DNA of 64,000 nucleotides from Enterobacter kobei. Lineage in GTDB: Bacteria; Pseudomonadota; Gammaproteobacteria; Enterobacterales; Enterobacteriaceae. Positions 1 to 9,026 of the stretch are shown piece by piece. The stretch's first letter is position 1; every line of letters begins with the position of its first letter. A program made the position numbers and the translations under genes. The stretch is from NCBI RefSeq assembly GCF_018323985.1, contig NZ_AP024590.1, positions 2,852,001-2,916,000 on the forward strand. Direction: 5' to 3'. Below the pieces are notes generated by a model. That model saw nothing but the letters and a program-made list of their open reading frames with translations. It was not told the DNA's origin and made no database searches.

Positions 1-275
1 AGTTTCCAGTTAATCCACGCGCCCAGCGTCAGGCCAATGGCGATCCAGCTTTCGGAAATACCGGAAATAAATATCGCCCCCGGCAGACCCATCAGCAGCC
101 AGCCGCTCATATCGGAAGCGCCTGCGGAAAGTGCGGTCACGAACGGGCCGAGACTACGACCACCCAGAATATAATCATCAAAGTTTTTGGTTGAACGCCA
201 GGCGACAAACCCGATCAGGATCATGCCAAAGATATAAATAAGAAACGTCACCATCATTGGTGTGCTGACTGCCAT
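1..275 (-). CDS. putP: PutP sodium/proline symporter, N-terminal part (cut by window edge)
   Basis: The reverse strand reads an open frame from an ATG at 273-275 to the window edge, so only about 91 N-terminal residues are present. They match E. coli PutP closely, including the first transmembrane helix and the segment FDDYILGGRS followed by SAGASDMSGW, typical of the sodium:solute symporter (SSS) family. PutP is an inner-membrane protein that imports proline with Na+, feeding PutA, which is divergently encoded across a 424-bp control region. The missing part lies outside the window, so there is no sign of truncation in the genome. Identity is very secure. Confidence 0.96.
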   Translation of the reverse strand, partial: MAVSTPMMVTFLIYIFGMILIGFVAWRSTKNFDDYILGGRSLGPFVTALSAGASDMSGWLLMGLPGAIFISGISESWIAIGLTLGAWINWK

Positions 276-699
276 AAAAAGATCTCCAGATTTATTCGTC
301 GGCAAATAAAACCCTTGCCGCATGCACCTTTACCGGAACGTAGTAAAAGCGTCATTGTTTTATGAGGCGACCGTATCCTGCCGGAAGCGTTGCTGAACCA
401 CAATCGATTTAACACGCCATTCACATGGAATTCATCCCTGTTTTTTGCATTTTTATTGCCAGGTTGCACTCGCTCACGCTTTTAAAGGTTGCACCTTAAA
501 AAAGTGTTAAGCACCGCATGGTTTCAGGTAATGGAATGCAATAAGCACCCTCAAAATAGCGTTACAGCGCATTAACAATTACCCGCTTTATTAGCTTGCA
601 GGCCAGGTCACAATTAACATGGTTGCACAAAGTTGCAACATAGTAGATATTTCAGGTTAACCAATACGGTATGACATCAGAATAAAGGGAGTCACGCAC
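276..699. promoter_or_regulatory. putP-putA divergent control region with PutA operators
   Basis: This 424-bp gap separates the divergent putP and putA starts. The hexamer GTTGCA, the core of PutA operators in E. coli, occurs on the + strand at 463-468, 488-493, 622-627 and 632-637. The last copy overlaps a reverse-strand copy (TGCAAC, 634-639). The clustering on both sides of the gap fits the known scheme in which PutA, when short of proline, represses both genes by looping. The remaining sequence is A+T-rich and holds the promoters, which I did not assign. Confidence 0.85.
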
Positions 700-3600
700 A
701 TGGGCGCCACCACCATGGGGGTTAAGCTGGACGATGCAACGCGCGAAAGAATTAAAACTGCCGCTTCTCGTATCGATCGTACCCCGCACTGGCTGATCAA
801 ACAGGCCATTTTTAATTACCTTGAGAAGCTGGAAACCGACGGTGCGCCAACGGAGCTGGCGGCCCCCTTTAACGATGGCTCGACCGTCGGCGACGAGATC
901 AGCGAACCGGCTGACGAACCGCATCAGCCTTTCCTTGAATTCGCCGAACATATACTCCCGCAGTCGGTGACCCGCGCTACCATCACCGCCGCCTGGCGCC
1001 GTCCGGAAACGGACGCCGTACCGATGCTGCTTGAACAGGCGCGGCTGCCTGAGCCGGTTGCCAGCGCAGCCCACACGCTGGCGTATCAGCTGGCGGAAAA
1101 ACTGCGTAACCAGAAAACCGCCAGCGGTCGCGCCGGTATGGTGCAAAGCCTGTTGCAGGAGTTTTCCCTTTCTTCCCAGGAAGGCGTGGCGCTGATGTGC
1201 CTGGCGGAAGCGCTGCTGCGTATCCCGGATAAAGCTACGCGTGATGCGCTGATCCGCGACAAGATCAGCAACGGTAACTGGCAGTCGCACATTGGGCGCA
1301 GCCCGTCACTGTTTGTTAATGCCGCCACCTGGGGACTGCTGTTTACCGGTCGTCTGGTGTCCACGCATAATGAAGCCAGCCTCTCCCGCTCCCTGAATCG
1401 CATTATTGGCAAGAGCGGCGAGCCGCTGATCCGTAAAGGCGTGGACATGGCGATGCGCCTGATGGGCGAGCAGTTTGTCACCGGGGAAACCATCTCCGAA
1501 GCGCTGGCGAATGCCCGTAAGCTGGAAGAGAAAGGCTTCCGCTACTCTTACGATATGCTGGGCGAAGCGGCGCTCACCGCGGCTGACGCACAGGCGTATA
1601 TGGTCTCTTACCAGCAGGCGATCCATGCTATTGGTAAAGCCTCCAATGGCCGCGGGATCTATGAAGGGCCAGGAATTTCCATCAAGCTGTCGGCACTGCA
1701 TCCGCGCTACAGCCGCGCCCAGTACGATCGCGTGATGGAAGAACTCTATCCACGCCTGAAGTCACTCACCCTGCTGGCGCGCCAGTACGACATTGGCATC
1801 AACATTGATGCTGAAGAAGCCGATCGCCTGGAAATCTCCCTCGATCTGCTGGAAAAACTCTGCTTCGAACCGGAGCTGGCGGGCTGGAACGGCATTGGCT
1901 TTGTGATCCAGGCGTACATGAAGCGCTGCCCGTTTGTCATTGATTACCTGATTGACCTTGCCGGTCGCAGCCGCCGTCGCCTGATGATCCGTCTGGTGAA
2001 AGGCGCGTACTGGGACAGCGAAATCAAACGCGCGCAAATGGAAGGTCTGGAAGGGTATCCGGTGTATACCCGCAAGGTATACACCGATGTGTCTTACCTC
2101 GCCTGCGCGAAGAAACTGCTTGGCGTGCCGAACCTGATCTATCCGCAGTTCGCTACCCATAATGCGCACACGCTGGCGGCGATCTATCAGCTTGCTGGTC
2201 AGAACTACTATCCGGGCCAGTATGAGTTCCAGTGCCTGCACGGCATGGGCGAACCGCTTTATGAACAGGTGGTGGGAAAAGTCGCTGACGGTAAACTCAA
2301 TCGCCCCTGCCGTATTTATGCGCCGGTCGGCACGCACGAAACCCTGCTGGCCTATCTGGTGCGTCGTCTGCTCGAAAACGGTGCTAACACCTCGTTTGTT
2401 AACCGCATCGCGGACACCACGCTGCCGCTGGATGAGCTGGTGGCCGATCCGGTGACGGCCGTCGAAAAACTCGCAGCACAAGAAGGCCAGGTGGGACTGC
2501 CGCATCCGAAGATCCCGCTGCCGCGTGAGCTGTACGGTAATGGTCGCGTAAACTCAGCCGGACTGGATCTGGCAAATGAACATCGCCTGGCCTCCCTCTC
2601 CTCTGCCCTGCTTAACAGCGCCCTGCAACAGTGGCAGGCGCTGCCGGTGCTGGAGCAGCCGTGCGAAACCGGCGAACTGACGCCGGTTACCAACCCTGCC
2701 GAGCCGAAAGATATTGTCGGCTATACCCGTGAAGCCACCGCCGACGAAGTGGAACGTGCGCTGGAAAGCGCGGTAGATCAAGCGCCAATCTGGTTCGCCA
2801 CCCCGCCGCAGGAGCGCGCGGCTATCCTCGAACGCGCGGCCATGCTGATGGAAGGCCAGATGCAGCAGTTGATCGGCATTCTGGTGCGTGAAGCGGGCAA
2901 AACCTTCAGCAACGCCATTGCCGAAGTGCGCGAAGCGGTGGATTTCCTGCACTACTATGCGGATCAGGTTCGCCACGATTTTGATAACGAAACGCACCGC
3001 CCACTGGGGCCGGTGGTCTGTATCAGCCCGTGGAACTTCCCACTGGCCATTTTCACCGGTCAGATCGCAGCGGCACTGGCAGCAGGCAACTGCGTGCTGG
3101 CAAAACCGGCGGAGCAGACGCCGCTGATTGCCGCCCAGGGCGTGGCGATTTTACTGGAAGCGGGCGTGCCGCCGGGCGTGGTTCAGCTACTGCCAGGCCG
3201 CGGGGAAACCGTAGGCGCACAGCTGACCGCCGACAGCCGCGTGCGCGGCGTGATGTTTACCGGCTCCACGGAAGTGGCCTCGCTGCTGCAACGCACCATT
3301 GCCTCCCGCCTTGATGCGCAGGGACGTCCGACGCCGCTGATCGCAGAAACGGGCGGCATGAACGCCATGATCGTCGACTCCTCGGCCCTCACCGAACAGG
3401 TGGTTGTGGACGTACTGGCGTCGGCATTCGACAGTGCCGGTCAGCGCTGTTCGGCACTGCGCGTGCTCTGTTTACAGGACGACATTGCCGATCACACGCT
3501 GACCATGCTGCGCGGCGCGATGGCAGAATGCCGCATGGGCAATCCGGAGCGCCTGTCCACCGATATTGGTCCGGTGGTCGACGCCGACGCCAAAGCCAGC

Positions 3601-4662
3601 ATCGAAAATCATATTCAGACAATGCGTGCCAAAGGCCGCAATGTATTCCAGGCGGTGTATGAAAACCGTGACGATGCGAAAGAATGGAATACCGGCACCT
3701 TTATTCCACCGACGCTGATCGAACTGGATCGCTTTGACGAGCTGACCAAAGAAGTGTTCGGCCCAGTGCTGCACGTGGTGCGCTATCGCCGTGAGACGCT
3801 GGATGCGCTGATCGAGCAGATCAACGCCTCTGGTTATGGTCTGACGCTGGGCGTTCATACCCGCATTGACGAAACCATTGCCAAAGTCACTGGCAGCGCG
3901 CACGTCGGTAACCTCTACGTGAACCGTAATATGGTCGGCGCGGTGGTGGGTGTGCAGCCGTTTGGCGGCGAAGGCTTGTCCGGAACCGGACCGAAAGCCG
4001 GCGGCCCGCTGTATCTGTATCGCCTGCTCTCCAGCCGTCCGGAAAATGCGGTCAGCACCACCCTCACCCGTCACGACGCCGGGCAGTCGGTGGATACGCA
4101 GCTGAAAACCCTGCTGGCACAACCGCTGGCGGCGCTGCAAACCTGGGCAAAAGATCTTCCGGAATTGCAGGCCCTGTGCGCGCAGTATGCCGGGCAGGCG
4201 CAAAGCGGTACACAGCGTGTACTGCCAGGGCCAACCGGCGAGCGCAACACCTGGACAGTGCTGCCGCGCGAACGTGTGCTCTGTATCGCTGATACCGAAC
4301 AGGACGCACTGACGCAGCTGGCGGCCGTGCTGTCGGTGGGCAGTCAGGTGCTGTGGCCGGAAGATGGTCTGCATCGCGACCTGCAAAAACGCTTGCCGCA
4401 GGCAGTCACCGCGCGTATTCGGCTTGCCGCACCGGAAACCCTCGCCGCTCAGGCTTATGATGCGGTGATCTTCCATGGCGATTCCGATCAGCTGCGCGCC
4501 TGGTGCGAGCAGGTGGCAGAGCGTGAAGGTGCGATTGTGTCGGTGCAGGGCTTCGCCCGCGGCGAAAGCAATATCCTGCTGGAGCGGTTGTGCGTGGAGC
4601 GCTCGCTCAGCGTGAACACCGCGGCGGCAGGCGGCAACGCCAGTCTGATGACTATCGGTTAA
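700..4662 (+). CDS. putA: PutA trifunctional proline dehydrogenase / P5C dehydrogenase / repressor
   Basis: At 1320 residues it has the same length as E. coli PutA. It oxidises proline to glutamate in two steps at the inner membrane and, without proline, represses the put genes. Visible parts in order: an N-terminal ribbon-helix-helix DNA-binding domain (about residues 1-47, MGVKLDDATRERIK), the FAD proline dehydrogenase barrel (about 260-570), the NAD-dependent aldehyde dehydrogenase domain with catalytic Cys917 in GQRCSALR, and a C-terminal conserved tail. The ATG at 700 follows a GGGAG ribosome site and matches the known start. It is divergent from putP and is probably autoregulated through the GTTGCA sites upstream. 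No lesions seen. Confidence 0.98.
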   Translation: MGATTMGVKLDDATRERIKTAASRIDRTPHWLIKQAIFNYLEKLETDGAPTELAAPFNDGSTVGDEISEPADEPHQPFLEFAEHILPQSVTRATITAAWRRPETDAVPMLLEQARLPEPVASAAHTLAYQLAEKLRNQKTASGRAGMVQSLLQEFSLSSQEGVALMCLAEALLRIPDKATRDALIRDKISNGNWQSHIGRSPSLFVNAATWGLLFTGRLVSTHNEASLSRSLNRIIGKSGEPLIRKGVDMAMRLMGEQFVTGETISEALANARKLEEKGFRYSYDMLGEAALTAADAQAYMVSYQQAIHAIGKASNGRGIYEGPGISIKLSALHPRYSRAQYDRVMEELYPRLKSLTLLARQYDIGINIDAEEADRLEISLDLLEKLCFEPELAGWNGIGFVIQAYMKRCPFVIDYLIDLAGRSRRRLMIRLVKGAYWDSEIKRAQMEGLEGYPVYTRKVYTDVSYLACAKKLLGVPNLIYPQFATHNAHTLAAIYQLAGQNYYPGQYEFQCLHGMGEPLYEQVVGKVADGKLNRPCRIYAPVGTHETLLAYLVRRLLENGANTSFVNRIADTTLPLDELVADPVTAVEKLAAQEGQVGLPHPKIPLPRELYGNGRVNSAGLDLANEHRLASLSSALLNSALQQWQALPVLEQPCETGELTPVTNPAEPKDIVGYTREATADEVERALESAVDQAPIWFATPPQERAAILERAAMLMEGQMQQLIGILVREAGKTFSNAIAEVREAVDFLHYYADQVRHDFDNETHRPLGPVVCISPWNFPLAIFTGQIAAALAAGNCVLAKPAEQTPLIAAQGVAILLEAGVPPGVVQLLPGRGETVGAQLTADSRVRGVMFTGSTEVASLLQRTIASRLDAQGRPTPLIAETGGMNAMIVDSSALTEQVVVDVLASAFDSAGQRCSALRVLCLQDDIADHTLTMLRGAMAECRMGNPERLSTDIGPVVDADAKASIENHIQTMRAKGRNVFQAVYENRDDAKEWNTGTFIPPTLIELDRFDELTKEVFGPVLHVVRYRRETLDALIEQINASGYGLTLGVHTRIDETIAKVTGSAHVGNLYVNRNMVGAVVGVQPFGGEGLSGTGPKAGGPLYLYRLLSSRPENAVSTTLTRHDAGQSVDTQLKTLLAQPLAALQTWAKDLPELQALCAQYAGQAQSGTQRVLPGPTGERNTWTVLPRERVLCIADTEQDALTQLAAVLSVGSQVLWPEDGLHRDLQKRLPQAVTARIRLAAPETLAAQAYDAVIFHGDSDQLRAWCEQVAEREGAIVSVQGFARGESNILLERLCVERSLSVNTAAAGGNASLMTIG

Positions 4663-4675
4663 GGGTTCACCAGTT

Positions 4676-4766
4676 GCCCGGCGGTGCAGGCTTGCCGGGC
4701 CTACGGTATTGCACATAACCATAGTTCAATTTGTAGGCCGGGTAAGCGTAGCGCCACCCGGCATAA
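4676..4766. repeat. REP/BIME-type palindromic repeat pair
   Basis: Two G+C-rich elements follow putA. One around 4676-4702 has the arms GCCCGGC and GCCGGGC. The other around 4731-4766 reads GTAGGCCGGGTAAGCG then GCCACCCGGC, which is the classic enterobacterial REP unit. Inverted REP pairs of this kind form BIMEs, which stabilise or terminate upstream mRNA; here that would be putA. Confidence 0.75.
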
Positions 4767-4836
4767 ACCCCGTCAGCCAGGGCTTGCCCGACAAAGCCTG
4801 ACCATGTAGGCTTTTGTTTACTGTACTCCGGGAGAC

Positions 4837-5235
4837 ATGATGAAACGCACATCCCTCTTTTTTGCCGCTGCGCTGTTAAGCGCACCGGCGCTCGCCGATG
4901 ATTGTGCCAGTGCCAGCACGCAAGCTGAGCTGAACAGCTGCACTGCCACGCAATATCAGGCCGCAGATAAAAAACTTAACGACACTTACAGCACCGCCAT
5001 GAAACGTGCCGATGCGCCGCAGCGCGAGCTGCTTAAAAAAGCGCAGCAGGCCTGGATCACCATGCGCGACGCAGACTGCGCGTTTATCAGTTCCGCCACC
5101 GAAGGCGGCAGCGTGCAGCCGATGATCAATAATCAGTGTCTGCATGATAAAACCGTTGAACGCGAAGCCTGGCTGGCCTCGCTATTACAGTGTGAGGAAG
5201 GCGATCTCAGCTGCCCGCTGCCGCCGGGCAACTAA
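4837..5235 (+). CDS. DUF1311 / LprI-family small secreted protein
   Basis: A 132-residue protein with a clear signal peptide (cleavage near ALA-DDCAS, residue 20). The mature part has six cysteines, suggesting periplasmic disulfides, and the pattern Q-W-x-x-x-R-D-x-x-C (here AWITMRDADC) typical of the DUF1311 family. Some members of that family inhibit lysozyme. The start follows GGGAGAC; a second ATG lies one codon on. It stands alone between putA and rutR, and its stop overlaps the convergent rutR stop by a few bases. Function is by family only, and I do not recall a copy at this place in E. coli. Confidence 0.75.
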   Translation: MMKRTSLFFAAALLSAPALADDCASASTQAELNSCTATQYQAADKKLNDTYSTAMKRADAPQRELLKKAQQAWITMRDADCAFISSATEGGSVQPMINNQCLHDKTVEREAWLASLLQCEEGDLSCPLPPGN

Positions 5236-5870
5236 CGTACGCGGATCCCTTCGATAATCATCCGCTGGACGTTATCCACCGTGCGCTGGAAAAACTCAGC
5301 GTCCTGTAACGTCGCACCGGTGACGGCTTCAACCTGGGTCGCAAAGTCAGCGTAATGCTGGGTGGCGGCCCAGATCATAAAAATCAGATGATGCGGATCG
5401 ACGGGCGCAAGCTTACCGCTCTCCACCCAGCCGGCAATAATCGCTGACTTAGCGTCCACCAGTGCCTTTAAATCCCCGGTCAGCTCGGCTTTCAGCAACG
5501 GCGCGCCCTGCAACATTTCCAGACAGAACAGCCTTGAGGCCTGCGGGTGATCGCGGGATACCTCCAGCTTCAGGCGGATATACTCTTTGATAGCCACCAG
5601 CGGCGCGAAGTCTTCCCGGAAGGCTTTCAGCGGGGCCAGCCAGATGTCGAGGATCTGCTGTAAGACGGCAATATAGAGCGCTTCTTTCGAGGGGTAGTAG
5701 TACAGCAGATTGGTTTTAGACACGCCCGCCTGCTCGGCCACCTGTTCAAGGCGCGTACCGTGGATACCAGAGCGGGAAAACAGCGCCAGCGCCGCCGCGA
5801 GGATCGCCGCTTTCTTCTCACTGACCGCCTGTGAACGTTTCCCACTTTTTTTCACTGCGTCCTGCGTCAT
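5232..5870 (-). CDS. rutR: RutR-type TetR regulator (pyrimidine-responsive)
   Basis: A 212-residue TetR-family protein almost identical over its length to E. coli RutR, with an N-terminal helix-turn-helix (LEQVAEQAGVSKTNLLYYY) and a ligand-binding C-terminal domain containing FMIWAATQHYADFA. In E. coli RutR represses rutABCDEFG and is released by uracil or thymine. Here the rut operon is absent. Instead rutR is the second gene of a pair: its ATG overlaps the stop of the upstream EamA transporter gene by an ATGA junction, implying translational coupling. Its current target is unknown; the wider RutR regulon (for example carAB control) may explain why it is kept. Confidence 0.92.
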   Translation of the reverse strand: MTQDAVKKSGKRSQAVSEKKAAILAAALALFSRSGIHGTRLEQVAEQAGVSKTNLLYYYPSKEALYIAVLQQILDIWLAPLKAFREDFAPLVAIKEYIRLKLEVSRDHPQASRLFCLEMLQGAPLLKAELTGDLKALVDAKSAIIAGWVESGKLAPVDPHHLIFMIWAATQHYADFATQVEAVTGATLQDAEFFQRTVDNVQRMIIEGIRVR

Positions 5871-6763
5871 TCGCTCACGTCCTTTTTCTTTTTAAACTTC
5901 AGCTCGCTGACCAGCACGCCCAGCACGATAAACACCCCGCCGAGCAGGGCCAGCAGCGGCAGTCGTTCGCCGGCAATACGTCCGAATATGCCCGCCCACA
6001 CTGGCTCGCCGGTGTAGATCACCGTTGCCCGCGTCGGGGAGACGCTGCGCTGCGCCCAGTTCATCACCACCTGAATAATCGCGCTGAAGATACCCAGTCC
6101 CAAGCCTACGCCGAGTAGCGCCGGGGACAGTGTCGGTATCGATTCACCTGCCGGGATCATGGCGCAAAACGCCACCAGCGAGGCGGTGGCTAACTGGATG
6201 ATGGTCACCCGGCGGATATCCACCTTTCCGGCCCAGGCGCTGATAAGGATAATTTCCGCGGCGATCGCCACGGCGCTTGCCAGCGTAATGAGTTCACCTT
6301 CCCCCGGCACCAGCAGATCACCCCCAGGCCCGGCGAGCAGGATCAGGCCGGTGAAGGCCAGCAAAATACCCAGACAGGACATCAGCCCCGGCATCCTGCC
6401 GAGGCACAGCCACTGCAACAGCGGTACCAGGGGAACATACATGGCGGTAATAAAGGCCGATTTGCTGCTTGAGATGGTCTGCAATCCCCAGGTCTGTAAG
6501 CTATAACCCAGCGCAATGGATACGCCGATCGCCACACCGGCTTTGACCTCCAGCCAGGTCACGCCGCGCAACACCTTCAGCGACAGCAGCGCCACGGCAA
6601 GCGCAGCAGTGGCAAAACGCAGACCGACAAAAAAGACCGGACCGCTCATCGTCACCGCATATTGCACAGCGAGAAAGGTACCGCCCCAGAACATGGTAAT
6701 AAGGATCAGCAGGGCTTCCTGCGGTTTAACGGAGAAGGAATAACGAGACAAGAAGGTTTCCAT
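5867..6763 (-). CDS. EamA/DMT-superfamily inner-membrane exporter
   Basis: A 298-residue membrane protein with about ten hydrophobic helices in two EamA-type halves, the usual drug/metabolite transporter layout (first half includes MFWGGTFLAVQYA, second half TRATVIYTGEPVW). It ends in a lysine-rich cytoplasmic tail (KFKKKKD). The substrate cannot be told from sequence; family members export amino acids, purines and other metabolites. It lies upstream of rutR with overlapping stop and start codons, so the two are probably one operon and RutR may regulate this gene. The start has only a weak ribosome site, so a nearby alternative is possible. Confidence 0.85.
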   Translation of the reverse strand: METFLSRYSFSVKPQEALLILITMFWGGTFLAVQYAVTMSGPVFFVGLRFATAALAVALLSLKVLRGVTWLEVKAGVAIGVSIALGYSLQTWGLQTISSSKSAFITAMYVPLVPLLQWLCLGRMPGLMSCLGILLAFTGLILLAGPGGDLLVPGEGELITLASAVAIAAEIILISAWAGKVDIRRVTIIQLATASLVAFCAMIPAGESIPTLSPALLGVGLGLGIFSAIIQVVMNWAQRSVSPTRATVIYTGEPVWAGIFGRIAGERLPLLALLGGVFIVLGVLVSELKFKKKKDVSE

Positions 6764-6831
6764 GCGACGACCAGTAACAATTTCAACGCTGTAGTGTGCG
6801 GTGGCAGATAGCGGAGTTCAACACCGGCGGC

Positions 6832-6869
6832 AAAAAAAACCGCTGTGCCCGGATGTCGGGGCACAGCGG
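6832..6869 (-). terminator. Rho-independent terminator of the decarboxylase operon
   Basis: On the reverse strand an 11-bp stem (CCGCTGTGCCC with its complement, 6840-6869) is followed by a run of eight T at 6832-6839, ten bases after the decarboxylase stop codon. Confidence 0.9.
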
Positions 6870-6878
6870 ATAGCCACG

Positions 6879-9023
6879 TTAAGGCGTGTTCTTGATCACC
6901 TTCACCCTGTATCGTCCATCCGGCTGGCGATAAGCACCATGAATATCGGTTTCGAAGCCGGGATAATGCGCGCCGATATCACACAGCATCTGGATAAATT
7001 CCAGCGTAGCCTGGTTCTCTTCCGTCAGCATTTCACCCGGCATAACCAGCGGGACACCTGGCGGGTACGGCAGGATCATGTTGGCGCTGACGCGGCCAGT
7101 CATCTCCTCGATATAGACCTCTTCTATCTCGCCATGCAGCTCCTTCTGAAAAGCATGGTGCGGATTCATCACCATGGTTGGCAAGGTTTCAAAGGCGTGG
7201 AACATCAGTTCGGGCAGACGATGCTCGCGGATCAGGGCATGAATGCCGTTAGCAAGCACCTGAATGCGCATATTGCCGTAAAACGCGGGCTGCTGGTTAT
7301 AGACCGACGGCAGCATCTCTTTCACCGTTAAATTGCGGTCATAATCGCGTTTAAAATCATTGAGTGCGCGCATCAGCCGCAACGCTTTGGTTTTATTGAT
7401 GCCAATACTGAACAAGAACAGCAGGTTATAGGGGCCCGTTTTCTCGACGATAATCCCCTGCTGATCCAGGTATTTCGCGACTATCGAGGCGGGAATGCCC
7501 TCCTCCTGCATGTTGCCCTCACGGTCCATTCCCGGTGTCAGCAGCGTGACTTTTATCGGGTCCAGATACATGTGGTTTTCATCGATATCCTTGAATCCGT
7601 GCCATTCCGCGCCAGGAGCCAGGTTCCAGCACGCCTCAGGCAACGCCTCGCCTTCCGGCTGCCAGACGTCAAAGAACCAGTCATTCATCCCCTGCCTGAT
7701 GCGTTTAATATCCTGACGGAAACGAATGGCACGACGGATAGCGTTTCTCACCAGCCGTTTTCCGGCGTTGCCTTTCATCATTGCCGCGGAGGTTTCAATG
7801 GACGCCACGATGCCATAATGCGGCGAAGTGGAGGTATGCATCATAAAGGCTTCATTAAAGGTTTCTTCTTCAAAATCGCCTTTAATGTGGATCATTGAGG
7901 CCTGGGAAAACGCCGCCAGCAGTTTGTGCGTTGACTGGGTTTCGTAGATGACTTTACCTGGGATACGGTCACCGCTCATGCCGCACAGCCCCTGATAAAT
8001 CGGACTGAAATTGGTATACGGCACCCATGCAGAATCAAAGTGAATGGATTTTACGTCCAGCGTCTGCTTGATGGCGTCGGTGTTATACAGCAGTCCGTCA
8101 TAGGTGGAGTTGGTGATCACCGCATGTACCGGCCAGGTAGCGCCGGGCGTCTGCTTTATTTTTTCAGCGATAGTGGCGCTGTCAAACTCACTGCGCGGGA
8201 TGCCGCCGAGGATCCCCCAGGCGTTGCGCGTTGGGCGAAAATAAATCGGCGTGATATCGCTCATGATCATCAGATGGGTCAACGACTTGTGGCAGTTGCG
8301 ATCCACCAGAATAGTGCTGCCAGCGGGCGCTGCGTACATACCGACAATTTTATTCGCCGTCGAGGTGCCGTTCGTCACCATGTAACTGCGTTCCGCATTA
8401 AAGGTTTCTGCAATGTAGCGCTCGGCGTCGAGGTGCGGCCCGGAGTGATCGAGCAGCGAGCCAAGTTCGGAAACGGACACCGAAATGTCCGATTTCATCG
8501 TATTGGCCCCGAAGAAATCGTAGAAGAGACTGCCGACCGGGCTTTTCTGAAAGGCGGTGCCGCCCATATGACCTGGGGTGCAGAAGGTATACTTTCCTTC
8601 ATCCACATAACGGAACAGCGCTTTTGTAAAAGGCGGCAAAATAGCATCGAAATAAGCATCGGTGCCTCGTCTAATACGATCGGCAATATCCTGTCCGGCA
8701 TAAAGCTCATATTCAAAGAAATGGATATTCATGTTCAACTCGTAAATATCCGTTTCGTGCAGCGTATGCTGACTGGCAAAGGCGTACATGGGCAACTGTT
8801 CATTCAGTGCTTCTATTTGTCGGGTCAGCACCAGATTATAAGTATCCCAGTCAAATATCACACCGCAAACTTTGGCATTGTTCTCGATAAGCTGTAACAG
8901 ATCATCGGTATCGTGGGGAAAAATAACACGATAGCCCTGGGTTTCAAGTATCGACTGCAATTCCTTAATGGGCGCTTCTTTAAAAAGTGTGCCGAGATGA
9001 TTCATAATAGCTATGGTTTTCAT
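6879..9023 (-). CDS. cadA: CadA/LdcC-type inducible lysine decarboxylase (PLP)
   Basis: A 714-residue group III PLP decarboxylase: N-terminal receiver-like wing domain (about 1-130), aminotransferase-fold core with the PLP lysine at residue 367 in STHKLLAA (same number as E. coli CadA), and a C-terminal domain ending near HYPGFETDIHGAYR. It resembles CadA more than ornithine or arginine decarboxylases, and its long runs of identity with CadA include CTPGHMGGTAFQKS. It should convert lysine plus a proton to cadaverine and CO2 in the cytoplasm, raising pH under acid stress. It follows the antiporter gene by three bases, the cadBA order. It lies outside the usual cad locus context, so the symbol marks homology, not orthology. 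Confidence 0.9.
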   Translation of the reverse strand: MKTIAIMNHLGTLFKEAPIKELQSILETQGYRVIFPHDTDDLLQLIENNAKVCGVIFDWDTYNLVLTRQIEALNEQLPMYAFASQHTLHETDIYELNMNIHFFEYELYAGQDIADRIRRGTDAYFDAILPPFTKALFRYVDEGKYTFCTPGHMGGTAFQKSPVGSLFYDFFGANTMKSDISVSVSELGSLLDHSGPHLDAERYIAETFNAERSYMVTNGTSTANKIVGMYAAPAGSTILVDRNCHKSLTHLMIMSDITPIYFRPTRNAWGILGGIPRSEFDSATIAEKIKQTPGATWPVHAVITNSTYDGLLYNTDAIKQTLDVKSIHFDSAWVPYTNFSPIYQGLCGMSGDRIPGKVIYETQSTHKLLAAFSQASMIHIKGDFEEETFNEAFMMHTSTSPHYGIVASIETSAAMMKGNAGKRLVRNAIRRAIRFRQDIKRIRQGMNDWFFDVWQPEGEALPEACWNLAPGAEWHGFKDIDENHMYLDPIKVTLLTPGMDREGNMQEEGIPASIVAKYLDQQGIIVEKTGPYNLLFLFSIGINKTKALRLMRALNDFKRDYDRNLTVKEMLPSVYNQQPAFYGNMRIQVLANGIHALIREHRLPELMFHAFETLPTMVMNPHHAFQKELHGEIEEVYIEEMTGRVSANMILPYPPGVPLVMPGEMLTEENQATLEFIQMLCDIGAHYPGFETDIHGAYRQPDGRYRVKVIKNTP

Positions 9024-9026
9024 ATC

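Noticed and set aside
3472..4722. Long reverse-strand open frame (416 residues) inside putA
   Set aside because: It is antisense to a fully conserved gene, has no recognisable protein features and arises from the G+C-rich codon pattern of putA.
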